Notes under the pieces: model-generated
The model's input: only the letters and a program-made list of their open reading frames with translations
Told to the model about the DNA's origin: nothing
Database searches by the model: none
Program-made: the position numbers and the translations under genes
In this document: positions 42,283-51,594 of the stretch, piece by piece
Numbering within the stretch: the first letter of the stretch is position 1
How the letters are laid out: each line of letters opens with the position of its first letter
Assembly (NCBI RefSeq): GCF_000382365.1
Contig: NZ_KB908216.1
Span: 62,675 to 126,674 of the forward strand
Length of the DNA stretch: 64,000 nucleotides
From: Pannonibacter phragmitetus DSM 14782
Lineage (GTDB): Bacteria > Pseudomonadota > Alphaproteobacteria > Rhizobiales > Stappiaceae
Direction: 5' to 3'

Positions 42283-43557
42283 TCAGCGCGCCAGGTTCAC
42301 AAGCTCTTCCAGCAGATCGGACCCTGCCTTGAAGACCTTGGAGTTGGCCGTGAAGGCACGCTGGGATTCGATCATCGAGGTGAGCTCGGTGGCGATGTCG
42401 ACGTTGGAGTCTTCCTTGGCGCCAACTTCAAGCTTTCCAAGGCCGCTCTCATCCGGAAAGCCAACCCGGATTTCGCCGGAGTCGTTCGATGCGGAATAGA
42501 TGTTGCCGGACAGAACCGTCAGCTTGTCCGGGCTCGGAACCGTCGCCAGGGGAATGCGGTACAGCGCACGGCGGGTGCCGTCTCCGTAGACAGCGCTCAG
42601 GGTGCCATCCGAACTGAACTCCACCTTCTCCACGGCACTGGGAGCATTGCCGTTGCGGCCCACTTCGGCGATGCTGAAGCCAGCCGCCACGGAGGTGGAC
42701 CCGGACAGGTCAATGTCGAACGTACCGCCGTTGGGAATGGCGACGTTGATGGCCGTGGCACTTGCCGCATCCAGCTTGCCGGTGGTGCGGCTGTAGGTCA
42801 GCGTCTGGGTCGACAGCGGTCCGGAGGCATAGGGGAAGCCACCGCCTGCAGCTGCATCGGCAGAGTTGAAGATTGTGACTTCCCAAGTGGAGTCACCGGC
42901 GGTCTGCGCCGTCTTTGAATAGTAGACATCCAGCTTCACTTCGTTGCCGAGGTTGTCGAAGACAACGAGCGAGGTCTTGGAAGTGTAGGCCGCGCCGGCC
43001 GTATTGCCGGAAGGCAAATTTGCAGCCGGCACAATCGCAGCATCTTCCGGCACGTTGGTCCAGAGCTTGGCCGTGGTGGTCGGGGTTGCCACAAGCTGGT
43101 TCTGGGAAACGTTGATGCTTTCCAGTCCGCCGAGACCATTGGCGACGATGCCGGGTTCTGCGCCATTGGCCACCGGATAGCCCTGCAGCCGGTAACCGGC
43201 CGTGTTGACCAGGTAGCCTTCCTTGTCGACAACGAAAGCACCTGCGCGGGTCAGGGACGGCGTGCCATCCCCGTCGGCAACAACAAAGAAGCCGTTGCCA
43301 TCGATGGCCAGGTTCAGGCCTGAGCTGGTGTAGCTCACCGGACCCTGACTGGAAATCGAGTAGACCGTCTGGGCTTTCACCGCGCCGGAATTGTATTTGC
43401 CCGACCCTTGCGACAGCACCATGGAGCTGAATTCGGTCGAAGCACGCTTGTAGCCCGTCGTATTGGAGTTCGCGATGTTGTCAGCAACAGTACCAAGCTT
43501 GCTGGACTGCGCGTTCATGCCGGACACACCGGTGCGCATAACGCCGTAAAGACTCAT
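42283..43557 (-). CDS. flgE: Flagellar hook protein FlgE
   Basis: Hook subunit, 424 residues, first gene of the longest flagellar operon in the window. The axial signature is GTVADNIANSNTTGYKRAST; the middle has IDGNGFFVV and the C terminus DSNVDIATELTSMIESQRAF then TANSKVFKAGSDLLEELVNL. ATG 43557 follows GGGAGACG. A GCGTGAG heptamer (43611-43617), also found near the motA, fliF and fliC starts, lies 54 bases upstream. Confidence 0.95.
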   Translation of the reverse strand: MSLYGVMRTGVSGMNAQSSKLGTVADNIANSNTTGYKRASTEFSSMVLSQGSGKYNSGAVKAQTVYSISSQGPVSYTSSGLNLAIDGNGFFVVADGDGTPSLTRAGAFVVDKEGYLVNTAGYRLQGYPVANGAEPGIVANGLGGLESINVSQNQLVATPTTTAKLWTNVPEDAAIVPAANLPSGNTAGAAYTSKTSLVVFDNLGNEVKLDVYYSKTAQTAGDSTWEVTIFNSADAAAGGGFPYASGPLSTQTLTYSRTTGKLDAASATAINVAIPNGGTFDIDLSGSTSVAAGFSIAEVGRNGNAPSAVEKVEFSSDGTLSAVYGDGTRRALYRIPLATVPSPDKLTVLSGNIYSASNDSGEIRVGFPDESGLGKLEVGAKEDSNVDIATELTSMIESQRAFTANSKVFKAGSDLLEELVNLAR

Positions 43558-43610
43558 GGAACGTCTCCCGTTTCCAACTCTCTCGGCTGCCATTCAACGG
43601 CGTCAATCTT

Positions 43611-43617
43611 GCGTGAG
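43611..43617 (-). promoter_or_regulatory. YTCACGC-type heptamer upstream of flgE
   Basis: The plus strand reads GCGTGAG (CTCACGC on the flgE strand). Equivalent heptamers sit before fliF (50583-50589), motA (27357-27363) and, as an inverted pair, fliC (51705-51711 and 51727-51733). A shared regulator such as FtcR is a possible reader. Confidence 0.4.
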
Positions 43618-43674
43618 GCTGTTGCCGGGCAACCTGCGTGTTTTCCGGGTTGCGGGCTGACCCGGCCCAGAAGG

Positions 43675-43702
43675 AAAAAAGGCCCGGAAAAGCTCCCGGG
43701 CC
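43675..43702 (-). terminator. Terminator of the fliF-slt operon
   Basis: On the minus strand the stem GGCCCGG / CCGGGCC (43681-43687, 43696-43702) is followed by TTTTTT, 26 bases after the transglycosylase stop. It insulates the flgE promoter from upstream transcription. Confidence 0.82.
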
Positions 43703-43727
43703 TCGTAATGCCGCTCCGCAATGGCGG

Positions 43728-44312
43728 CTACTTGCAGAAGGACTTTGCCTCCGGCGTCCACTTGCCAAAGCCGGATGCCACCATGTTGGTGATGACCTTG
43801 CACACGTAACGCTTCTGCGCCGGATTGTTGTTGGGCCCGGCATGGTAGCGCGCAACGGCCATGGTCCAGGTGCCCTGGCGGGCATGCAGTTCATTCAGGA
43901 ATCTTGCCGCGTAACGCACGTTGGCCTGCGGCTCCAGCATATGCGCAACGGAGCGGAACTGATCGCCGTGGTAGTGGTGATTGATCTGCATGCAGCCCAC
44001 GTCGATGAGCTTCTTGCCTTGCGACCGGGCCGCCGCCACCTCACGCTCGGCGGCCTTTGCGTTCTCGGGAAACCTCGCCGCTCCCTCGATGTTGAGGGCA
44101 TAGGGCGAGAGCGAGTTCCGCCGGCCCGTCTCCGTCAGCCCGACGGCATAGAGCACGCCGAGCGGAATTTGGTAAGCCTTTGCTGCAGCAGCCATTTCCC
44201 GCTCGCATATGGCCTGCCCTGGGGCCGCCTGCGCGGGGGCGGCAAACTGGCCGCCGCCCTCAAGAAGCTCAAAGATACAAAGCGCCGCTGCGGCCATCAC
44301 CCGCCGTTGCAT
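43728..44312 (-). CDS. Lytic transglycosylase (SLT domain), flagellum-associated
   Basis: Exported peptidoglycan-cleaving enzyme of 194 residues. A signal peptide covers residues 1-30. The SLT domain has the catalytic glutamate in GLTETGRRNSLSPYALNIEG and conserved VGCMQINHHYHGDQF and ARYHAGPNNNPAQKRYVCKV. It probably opens the cell wall for the rod, replacing the muramidase half missing from the FlgJ-type protein. ATG 44312 follows GGAGGG and lies inside the end of fliK (44-base overlap in another frame), so it is coupled to the mot operon, as in other Rhizobiales where a transglycosylase gene follows motD. Confidence 0.88.
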   Translation of the reverse strand: MQRRVMAAAALCIFELLEGGGQFAAPAQAAPGQAICEREMAAAAKAYQIPLGVLYAVGLTETGRRNSLSPYALNIEGAARFPENAKAAEREVAAARSQGKKLIDVGCMQINHHYHGDQFRSVAHMLEPQANVRYAARFLNELHARQGTWTMAVARYHAGPNNNPAQKRYVCKVITNMVASGFGKWTPEAKSFCK

Positions 44313-45561
44313 GCTGCTGTCCCTCCGTGCCGTCGTTGCTGTTGTCCGTCCGGGCGGATGAGCCGGAGCTGCCGCCCTGACCCTCCTTGCTGCCCCCCAT
44401 GGCTTCGCCGAACTGGCCCTGTGCCATGGCGCCCCGGCCATCGCCGCTGGCCTGGCCCTGCGTGCCCTGCCCTGGCTGTGCGCCGGTCACCTGAAAGGCC
44501 GGGCGGTCATCGCCTGCGGCCTGAATGGTGATGCTGTCCGCTCTTTGACCTGTGGCACGCATCAGTTGATCCAGCAGCTGCCGGTCCTGCTTCAAAAGCT
44601 CTGCCGTGTCGGGATTGCTTGCCGTCATGACCACTTGCACGGTGTCGCCGGTGAGCTTCATTGTCACCTTCACCGAACCAAGTTCCATCGGCTGCAGCTG
44701 GATCTCCAGCATCTTCACCGCTGGCGCATCCGGGCGGACCCGGAAACCGGCCGCAGCAGCGTCGCTGCGGGCCGTGTCAGGCTGCTGCGGCGTATTCAGT
44801 GCAGACGCGATTGCGGTTCCGATCTGCTGCGCCGGCGACAGGCGCAAGGACGGCGCAAAATGCGTTTCTTCGCGCGTCACATTGATCTTGCCCATGCCTG
44901 CAGCAACCCTGAGAGCACCGGCATCATCCACCGGCTCCCCTTCTGCCGCACCATCGGACCGGATCAGGCGCGAAATGAGACCTGCATCATCCAGCCCCGC
45001 AAGCTCCTCGCTGGTGGGCATGACAGGGCCGGAGGGCATGGCCTGCTGCGCCTGAGGCTGGGACATTGGCTGCGGCTGAATCTGGGCCGTTCCTTGCGGC
45101 AGGGCGGATTGTGACGCCTGTGTCCAGGCGCCCGCCAGGTCAGGCGTCATGCCACCTTGCGCAGCAACAGGCGCCGGGGTCTGCGCGGCCGTCACGGAGG
45201 CGGGCACCATCTGTCCTGCAGCGGCGCCAGCCGGCTGTACCAGCGCAGCCATCAGCGATGCAGCGCTGCCGGGCTGAGCCGGCCCCTCTTCGGTGCCCTG
45301 CTGACCCGGCAGGTCGAACAGGCCCGCCAGCAGATCCGGCAGGGCAGGCTCGCCCTGCATCTGAGCCGCGGCCCCGGCGGCTGTGCCATCCGCAGGAGCA
45401 GGCGTCTGCTCACCGCCCTTTTCCTGCTTGCCGTCCTTGGGGGTCATCTTGCGCATGAGATCGGAGAAGCCATTGCCGGCATCTTCCTGCGCTCCGGACT
45501 TGCCCGCAGCGGCGGGTGAAGCTGCTGCCGGCGCCGCCACTGTAGCTGCAATCATGGCCAT
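44269..45561 (-). CDS. fliK: Hook-length control protein FliK (MotD)
   Basis: Secreted ruler of 430 residues that sets hook length and triggers the FlhB switch; in Sinorhizobium the equivalent was first named MotD. The N-terminal two-thirds are low-complexity, rich in A, Q, P and G. The conserved C-terminal domain is at about 275-355 (IQLQPMELGSVKVTMKLTGD, then VQVVMTASNPDTAELLKQDR and QLLDQLMRATGQR). It lies between motC and the transglycosylase gene and overlaps the latter. Confidence 0.88.
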   Translation of the reverse strand: MAMIAATVAAPAAASPAAAGKSGAQEDAGNGFSDLMRKMTPKDGKQEKGGEQTPAPADGTAAGAAAQMQGEPALPDLLAGLFDLPGQQGTEEGPAQPGSAASLMAALVQPAGAAAGQMVPASVTAAQTPAPVAAQGGMTPDLAGAWTQASQSALPQGTAQIQPQPMSQPQAQQAMPSGPVMPTSEELAGLDDAGLISRLIRSDGAAEGEPVDDAGALRVAAGMGKINVTREETHFAPSLRLSPAQQIGTAIASALNTPQQPDTARSDAAAAGFRVRPDAPAVKMLEIQLQPMELGSVKVTMKLTGDTVQVVMTASNPDTAELLKQDRQLLDQLMRATGQRADSITIQAAGDDRPAFQVTGAQPGQGTQGQASGDGRGAMAQGQFGEAMGGSKEGQGGSSGSSARTDNSNDGTEGQQHATAGDGRSGALYL

Positions 45562-45563
45562 GG

Positions 45564-46823
45564 TCAGAACCTCCCCTTTTGTTTGCTCATCAGATCTTCC
45601 GTCTGCTTCAGCAGCCGCTCTGCCTGCACCATGACCGGCTTGCTCCAGGAGGAATCGGCAGGAGCTGGCAGAATGGCATAGGCTCCGAACTCGCCGATCA
45701 CACCGCGTGGCGGCTCAGGCCAATGGCGCACGTGATTGAGAACGATATAGGCCGCATCCATCAGATCCCGGTCCTGCGGCGTGAGGCTCTTGCGGTCGAT
45801 CGACCAGAGCAGCTGGCGTGTGCTCTGAATGTCTTCAGGGCGCAGCGACACGGCAGCCTGATAGAGCTTCAGCTGGGTCTCGTCATAGGTGCCGGGCATG
45901 GCCAGCGGCATGGCCCGCTCGGACGCCTTGCGGGCGATCGACAGATGGCCGCCCGCCACGGCCCGGCGGGCAAGGCGCAGATAGAAGCCGCGGCGCGTGT
46001 CTTCATCAAATTCCGCGAGGAGACTTTCCAGCAAGGCAAAGCGGTCGTCATTCTCGCTGAAGCCGAGCGAATCCAGCGCCAGCCCGAAACGCCGGCGGAA
46101 GTCACCCTCATAGATCGAGCCACGGAAGCGGCGCAGATAGCGGATGGAAAGCGACTGAAATCCTTCGATGTCGCCCAGCTTGCCGGCAACAAAGACCTCA
46201 CGGCGCAATGCAGCTTCTTCAACCAGCGTGCCAGGCATGAGCAGCCGGGCGATGGCGAGCAGGCGCATTGCCTCTTTCGGATTGTCTGCCACTTCAAGGG
46301 CCGAACGCACCAGGGCAACCTGTCCGCCCAGACTGGGCGCCATGTCCATGGGATCGTAGCCGGACAGCAGGCGGCGGGCTTCTTCGGGCCGGCCGTCCAC
46401 ATAGGCCAGCGCGCCGCGCATGAGGTCCTCCTCAACGGCCGGTGCAGCCTTCAGCGTCAGAAGCTTGCGGATGACATTGGGATGCCCTCCGCTCAACAGA
46501 TGAATGACGGCAGCGCGGGCATTGCGGGCATCTGCCCATGTGGATGGCGGGGCTGCCAGAAACGCCTCATTCATATGCTGCAGAAGGGTGCGCTGCGCCA
46601 TATGGGCCTGCGTGTTGCCCTGCGCCACTTGTCCCTGCAGCATCTGCAGTGTGCGAACCATCTCGTAGGGCGCATTTTCCTGAGGCAGCGCCGCAACCTC
46701 CTGCGCTTCAGCCTGAGTGCCTGCCGCGTCAAGGGCCAATGCGAGGGGCAGCGCCAGAAGGAGGGTCAGTGCCGTGCTTCGCACAAGGGCAAGGCGGCGG
46801 CCGGACGGAAACAAGACCGCCAT
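45564..46823 (-). CDS. motC: Periplasmic motility protein MotC
   Basis: A 419-residue periplasmic protein that in Sinorhizobium interacts with MotB and is needed for flagellar rotation. A signal peptide is visible (LVRSTALTLLLALPLALALD to TQAEA), followed by a helical repeat-rich body (ARRLLSGYDPMDMAPSLGGQ; EDDRFALLES-like segments). Conserved text such as EVADNPKEAMRLLAIARLLM supports the call. It starts either at ATG 46823 or GTG 46826, both overlapping the motB stop. Confidence 0.9.
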   Translation of the reverse strand: MAVLFPSGRRLALVRSTALTLLLALPLALALDAAGTQAEAQEVAALPQENAPYEMVRTLQMLQGQVAQGNTQAHMAQRTLLQHMNEAFLAAPPSTWADARNARAAVIHLLSGGHPNVIRKLLTLKAAPAVEEDLMRGALAYVDGRPEEARRLLSGYDPMDMAPSLGGQVALVRSALEVADNPKEAMRLLAIARLLMPGTLVEEAALRREVFVAGKLGDIEGFQSLSIRYLRRFRGSIYEGDFRRRFGLALDSLGFSENDDRFALLESLLAEFDEDTRRGFYLRLARRAVAGGHLSIARKASERAMPLAMPGTYDETQLKLYQAAVSLRPEDIQSTRQLLWSIDRKSLTPQDRDLMDAAYIVLNHVRHWPEPPRGVIGEFGAYAILPAPADSSWSKPVMVQAERLLKQTEDLMSKQKGRF

Positions 46824-48253
46824 CACGCCCCCTCCTCCATCAGGAAGATTTCGATGCGCCTGTTTGCCGGGGCATAGGGATCTTCCGCCTGCTTCAGCTC
46901 ACGGTCGGCATAGCCCTCCACGCGCTCGATGCGGCTGGCCTCCACACCGCCCCGCACCAGCATGTAGAGAGCCATGTGAGCGCGCGAGGTGGACAGGCGC
47001 CAGTTGTCATTGCTGGCCGACCGGAAGGGCCGTGCATCCGTGTGCCCACGAATGATGATCTTGCCCGGACGGGACGACAGGACGGCACCGATCCGTTCCA
47101 TCAGCTTCACAAGCTCAGGCCGTGGTTCTGCAGAGCCGACAGCGAACATGCCGAAGTTTTCGGCATCCGTCAGGCTGATCAGGACACCGCCGTCCTGCCT
47201 CGAAACTTCAATGCGGCTGGCCGTCTCGGCGAGCGGACCATTGGCAGACGAGGTAATCGCCTCGCGGATTTCGGCAGCGGCCGCTTCCGTGCTTGATGCG
47301 GCCTGTTCTGCCTCTGCCGTTTCAACCTTTGCCGTTTCAGCTTTTGCCATTTCCGGCGCCGCCGGTGTGGACGCCTCCGCCACGGGAGCCTGCTGCGGCG
47401 CAACAGCCACGGCTTCCGTCACTGTCGCAGGCGCAACGCCCTCCTTCGGCTGGGGAACGGCGGCTGCCGTCAGCGGGGCGTCGGGCTCGGATTCCGGGAT
47501 CTGCCCTGCGGCCGATCCCTGCGGCTGGGCCGGGGTCCCCCCCTCCTCATCCGTGGCCGGGGCTTCAAAGGCAACCGTGCCAATGGCGGTCTGGCCCGTC
47601 ACTGAAGCTGCCGGCCCCCCCTCCTGCACCGACGTCTTGCGGCCGGGAAGGAACTGCCAGTACATCGGGTCAAACGGGTCCCGGAATGCGTCGCCGCCCA
47701 GGGCACCTTCAGTCTGCTGCTGCCCGATGCCTTCGGTTTCGGGCGCAACTCCAGCCTCAAGCTGATCCCCAAGCGTGCCGACCAGTTCGTCCAGCACGGC
47801 ATAGGGATCGCTGAAGAGCTGAGCCTCCGAGAGCGTGGGATTGAACTCTCCGGCCCTGCGGCCTGCAACAAGGCCGTCGCGCAGCGGCATTGAACCGGTC
47901 GCGTCCGAGCCGTTTGCAGCACCGGGGCTGCCATCCGGATCTGGCGTGGTCTCCATCTGCGCATCGATCTTGGCAGGATTGGTAACCTCGGGCCCCGGCA
48001 CATCAGGATCGTTCAATCCCTTGCGGGTCTGGGTCGTGGAGGCCAGCTTCACCGGATTGAAATACTGGGCAACGCCCTTGCGCACGCTCTCGTCCGTGAC
48101 GTTGATCAGCCACATGACAAGAAAGAAGGCCATCATGGCGGTCATGAAGTCCGCAAAGGCAATCTTCCAGACACCGCCTTTAACGGTATCTGTCTCAAGC
48201 GACGCACGGCGGCGGACGATGATGATCTCGTTTGCCTGCAGACCTGCACTCAT
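46823..48253 (-). CDS. motB: Flagellar motor stator protein MotB
   Basis: Stator subunit anchoring MotA to peptidoglycan, 476 residues. The proton-channel segment FADFMTAMMAFFLVMWLINV includes the essential aspartate, followed by the plug region. The OmpA-like peptidoglycan-binding domain is at about 355-470 (KIIIRGHTDARPF, NWRLSTSRAHMALYMLV, NRRIEIFLMEE). Between them lies an unusually long linker of about 200 residues rich in A, E, P and T, typical of Rhizobiales MotB. Its ATG overlaps the fliH stop. Confidence 0.94.
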   Translation of the reverse strand: MSAGLQANEIIIVRRRASLETDTVKGGVWKIAFADFMTAMMAFFLVMWLINVTDESVRKGVAQYFNPVKLASTTQTRKGLNDPDVPGPEVTNPAKIDAQMETTPDPDGSPGAANGSDATGSMPLRDGLVAGRRAGEFNPTLSEAQLFSDPYAVLDELVGTLGDQLEAGVAPETEGIGQQQTEGALGGDAFRDPFDPMYWQFLPGRKTSVQEGGPAASVTGQTAIGTVAFEAPATDEEGGTPAQPQGSAAGQIPESEPDAPLTAAAVPQPKEGVAPATVTEAVAVAPQQAPVAEASTPAAPEMAKAETAKVETAEAEQAASSTEAAAAEIREAITSSANGPLAETASRIEVSRQDGGVLISLTDAENFGMFAVGSAEPRPELVKLMERIGAVLSSRPGKIIIRGHTDARPFRSASNDNWRLSTSRAHMALYMLVRGGVEASRIERVEGYADRELKQAEDPYAPANRRIEIFLMEEGA

Positions 48254-48885
48254 TCTTCGGTCTCCCGGATCGTCTTGAGGCGTCTCAGCCAGTCGGCCAT
48301 CTGCGTCTCGATGATGGTATCGCCGAGCACGGCTTGCAGTTCCGGCGTATCGCCTTGCTTGACAACAACCGAGCCAGCCAGCGGCCCGAGCTGCTGCATG
48401 ACCCGGTCAAGAAGATCACGCGGACCGCTGACCTCGAATGTGGCAGCGCTGCCCGTCAGCAGCTCCTTGAGCGTTGCGGAAAAATGGCTGACCGCCTGCT
48501 CCCGGACAGCGTCCTTCAGGAACGGCAGAAGCACCTGCTCGACGGACTCGGACATGCGGAGCGACAGGCTGGCGACCGCATTGGCAATCCCATCCGCGAG
48601 TTGACTTGCCTGTTCTTCCTCGAAATCCTCACGCGCGGCAGCTGCCTCCGAGCGCAGGGCGGTTACCTGGACCTCCAGATCCTCGGCTGCAGCAAGGCGT
48701 GCCTCCTCCCGCCCGGCGCGGACACCGCGCGCATATTCAGCGGCAAGCCGTTCCTCGATTGTGGGCTCCGGCGCGCGTTCCACCACCGGCATCACCTCCG
48801 CCATGATGACTTCGGCACTGCTGAGATGCTGGAACACGGGACTGGAAAGCACCGGCAGGCGCGAGGCGATGGGTTTCGGGGTCAT
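48250..48885 (-). CDS. fliH: Flagellar assembly protein FliH
   Basis: Probable regulator of the FliI ATPase, 211 residues. The layout is that of FliH: a central charged coiled coil (ERLAAEYARGVRAGREEARL with GxxxE/A spacing) and a C-terminal V/E-type ATPase subunit-E-like domain (FLKDAVREQAVSHFSATLKE, then LLDRVMQQLGPLAGSVVVKQ). It lies between fliF and motB, with starts and stops overlapping on both sides. Sequence identity in this family is low, so context carries much of the weight. Confidence 0.83.
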   Translation of the reverse strand: MTPKPIASRLPVLSSPVFQHLSSAEVIMAEVMPVVERAPEPTIEERLAAEYARGVRAGREEARLAAAEDLEVQVTALRSEAAAAREDFEEEQASQLADGIANAVASLSLRMSESVEQVLLPFLKDAVREQAVSHFSATLKELLTGSAATFEVSGPRDLLDRVMQQLGPLAGSVVVKQGDTPELQAVLGDTIIETQMADWLRRLKTIRETEE

Positions 48886-50525
48886 CAGGCGCGCTCCGCC
48901 TCATACATCCACTGCTTCAGGATGGCAGCGGACTGTTCCTCATTCAGCTCAAGCAGGGATTCCAGCTTCTTGATCGGCGACTGGTTCATCTTGTTGGTCA
49001 GATCAGCCAGCAGCAGAGAGTGGTCCGGACCACCCAGAGCCGCCTGTCCGCCGAACTGCGCAGCCAGTGCTTCCGCAGAGCCGTCCATGGCCATTTCGGC
49101 AATCTCTGCGGGCTTTTCGCTGTTCTGCGGGATCAGGACGGACAGCGCCGGACGCAGGCCGAACCAGATCAGCAGCCCGGCAACACCCAGAATGGCGATG
49201 GCATTGATGACATTGCCAGACTGGCGGATCAGAAGTTCGGCAATCGACAGCGGCGGCGCGGACTGCATGTCACGCGCACCGGCAAAGAACTCGACCATCG
49301 ACACCTTGATGGTGTCCCCGCGGTTTGAGCTGACACCCGCCGAGGAAGCGACCAGTTCCTGAATTTCCTGCAGCTGATCATCAATCTGGTTCTGATCCGG
49401 ATTGCCGCCCAGTGCCTCGACAAGGCGCGCGCGGTCCACCAGAACGGCGATGGACAGGCGCTCCACCTGGTAGCCCTCCTGAGAAGTCTCGATCACCTTG
49501 CTGGAAATCTCATAGTTGACCGTCTCTTCACGGCGCTGGTTTTCCTCGCTCGAGCGCTCGCCGCCATCGGCCTGGACCTGCTCGTCGGGCAGGTTCTGCT
49601 CCACAGTTGTCGGGGTCTGGGTGCTGGCGTTCTGCGAGGCTTCGCTCTGGCGGATGCTGCGGGTGGAGCGCTCGACGCGGGAGTCCGGATCAAAGATCGT
49701 CTCGGCCACGCGGCGCCTGTCAGTGTTGAGGGTCGCTGCGACACTGACCTGGAAATGGTCCAGACCGAGGTAAGGAGTGAGGGTCTTGCGGATGCTCTCC
49801 TGAATGCGGGCACTGACAGCAGTCTCGAGGCTGGCCATCTGGCCGGCGGAGGCATTGGCAGGATCGGCGCCCGAGGCCAGAAGCGTGCCGGAGGTATCGA
49901 GGACCGTCACTTTGTCCGAGGTCAGCCCAGGAACGGCTGCAGCCACAAGGTGCCGGATGGCATCTGCCGTGCGCACATCGTCCCGGTTATCCGCGCGGAT
50001 CACCACAGAGGCTGACGGCGGCTGCTGATCGCGGCGGAAGGAGCCTTTTTCCGGCATGACGATGTGGACGCGCGCCGCCCGCACACCCTGCATCAGCTGA
50101 ATGGTACGGGCCAGTTCCCCTTCAATGGCGCGCAGGCGGGTGACGTCCTGCATGAAGGAGGTGAGGCCCAGCGACCCCAGATTATCGAACAGCTCATAAC
50201 CGGTTCCTGTGCCGCGGGGCAGGCCGCGCTCTGCCAGAAGCATGCGGGCGCGCGGTGCCGAACTGGGGCTCACGAGGACTGAGGTCCCGTCCGCGCTGAC
50301 GTCGAAGAGGATGCCGGCGTCCTGCAGGGCCTGGCCCATGCGGCTCACGTCGTCCCCTTCAAGACCGGTATAGAGCGGCGTCATTTGCGGGCGGCTGAGA
50401 TAGTAGGCCCCCAGCCCCACCGTGACGACCGTGGCAATGCCGATGAGTGCAAGGGCAACGAGGCGCCTGACGCCCAGTTCCATAAGGTTTGCCCAGAGTT
50501 TTTCTGCATGTTCACGGCCCGGCAT
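48885..50525 (-). CDS. fliF: Flagellar MS-ring protein FliF
   Basis: MS-ring protein that nucleates the basal body, 546 residues. Membrane segments are at about 22-42 (LVALALIGIATVVTVGLGAY) and 440-460 (VINAIAILGVAGLLIWFGLR). The YscJ-like domain contains ARVHIVMPEKGSFRRDQQPP followed by SASVVI. The C-terminal tail contacts FliG. ATG 50525 has AGGGG upstream. It opens the operon with fliH and the mot genes; a GCGTGAG heptamer (50583-50589) lies 58 bases before the start. Confidence 0.95.
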   Translation of the reverse strand: MPGREHAEKLWANLMELGVRRLVALALIGIATVVTVGLGAYYLSRPQMTPLYTGLEGDDVSRMGQALQDAGILFDVSADGTSVLVSPSSAPRARMLLAERGLPRGTGTGYELFDNLGSLGLTSFMQDVTRLRAIEGELARTIQLMQGVRAARVHIVMPEKGSFRRDQQPPSASVVIRADNRDDVRTADAIRHLVAAAVPGLTSDKVTVLDTSGTLLASGADPANASAGQMASLETAVSARIQESIRKTLTPYLGLDHFQVSVAATLNTDRRRVAETIFDPDSRVERSTRSIRQSEASQNASTQTPTTVEQNLPDEQVQADGGERSSEENQRREETVNYEISSKVIETSQEGYQVERLSIAVLVDRARLVEALGGNPDQNQIDDQLQEIQELVASSAGVSSNRGDTIKVSMVEFFAGARDMQSAPPLSIAELLIRQSGNVINAIAILGVAGLLIWFGLRPALSVLIPQNSEKPAEIAEMAMDGSAEALAAQFGGQAALGGPDHSLLLADLTNKMNQSPIKKLESLLELNEEQSAAILKQWMYEAERA

Positions 50526-50611
50526 TCGACACCCCTGTGCTAGGTCGATGAGATCGTGCCCTGACTATCGCGGGTCTGGCTGGCGTGAGGCTTGCGGGCG
50601 CGCAAAAGCAG

Positions 50612-50637
50612 AAAAGCCGCATCCGGGAGGATGCGGC
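50612..50637 (-). terminator. fliC rho-independent terminator
   Basis: GCCGCATCC and GGATGCGGC (50616-50624, 50629-50637) form a 9-bp stem with a 4-base loop, followed on the minus strand by TTTTCTGCTTTT. It ends fliC transcription just upstream of the fliF promoter. Confidence 0.88.
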
Positions 50638-50668
50638 TTCCTGTTTCAGGCCGGCTGGCGGCTTGAAA

Positions 50669-51589
50669 TCAGCGGAACAGCGACAGGATGTTCTGCGTGG
50701 AGGAGTTGGCGATGGACAGAGCCTGGATACCGAGCTGCTGCTGGACCTGAAGGGCCTGCAGACGGGTCGATTCAGCGTTCATGTCAGCATCAACCAGCTG
50801 GCCAACGCCGCGGTCGATCGCGTCGCTCAGAGCGCCGACGAAGCTCTTCTGGCCGTCAACGCGGGTCTTGACCGAACCGAGCAGGGTGGCTGCGTCGGTG
50901 ATCTCCTTCAGAGCATCGTCAACAGCAGCGATCGTCTCTTCCAGGGTCGTCACGTCAGCTGCGGAGTCCGTCAGAGCCGAAATGTTGATCGTCGAGACCT
51001 TGATGGTACCACCGCTGGCGAGGGTACGATCCTTGTCGATGATGCCGATCTGACCATTGCTGTCATACAGCTTGGTAGTGTCGATGTTGATGTCGATGGT
51101 GTCGATCGCGATCGCACCGGCGACACGGGTGAAGGAGCCAACGGTCGACTTCGTGGCGTTGTAGTCAGCTGCACCGGAGTTCACAGACAGCCAGTTTTCG
51201 CCGTTGAACGTTGCGCCGTCAGCGAAGGTCTTGAGCTGGCCCTGAGCCTGAGTGATGGCCTGCTGGATCTTGTCGCGGTCAACGCCCGGCTGACGTGCAG
51301 CAACGAGGCTCTTCTTGATGTCGTTGACGAGATCCTTGGCCTTGTCCATGGCGGTATACTGCACGTCGAGAGTAGCAGCACCGAGACCCAGAGCGTCCTT
51401 CACGGCCGAAATAGCCATGTTGTCGGAACGCATCGTGGTCGCGATCGACCAGTAAGCGGCGTTGTCCTGAGCGGTAGAAACGCGCTGGCCGGTGGAGATG
51501 CGGCTCTGCACCTGAGACATGGACGCGTTGGTCTTGTTCAGGGTCTGCAGCGCCGTCATGGCGGAGGCATTAGTCAGAAGGCTGGACAT
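50669..51589 (-). CDS. fliC: Flagellin FliC
   Basis: Filament subunit, 306 residues, the only flagellin gene in the window. The conserved N-terminal region has NASMSQVQSRISTGQRVSTA, then AYWSIATTMRSDNMAISAVK; the C-terminal one has DAIDRGVGQLVDADMNAEST and LQVQQQLGIQALSIANSSTQ. The variable middle is short. It stands alone with its own terminator and a leader of roughly 110 bases with several nested hairpins, one of which pairs with the ribosome binding site. Regulation by FlbT/FlaF at the mRNA level is therefore likely. Confidence 0.96.
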   Translation of the reverse strand: MSSLLTNASAMTALQTLNKTNASMSQVQSRISTGQRVSTAQDNAAYWSIATTMRSDNMAISAVKDALGLGAATLDVQYTAMDKAKDLVNDIKKSLVAARQPGVDRDKIQQAITQAQGQLKTFADGATFNGENWLSVNSGAADYNATKSTVGSFTRVAGAIAIDTIDINIDTTKLYDSNGQIGIIDKDRTLASGGTIKVSTINISALTDSAADVTTLEETIAAVDDALKEITDAATLLGSVKTRVDGQKSFVGALSDAIDRGVGQLVDADMNAESTRLQALQVQQQLGIQALSIANSSTQNILSLFR

Positions 51590-51594
51590 AGCAA

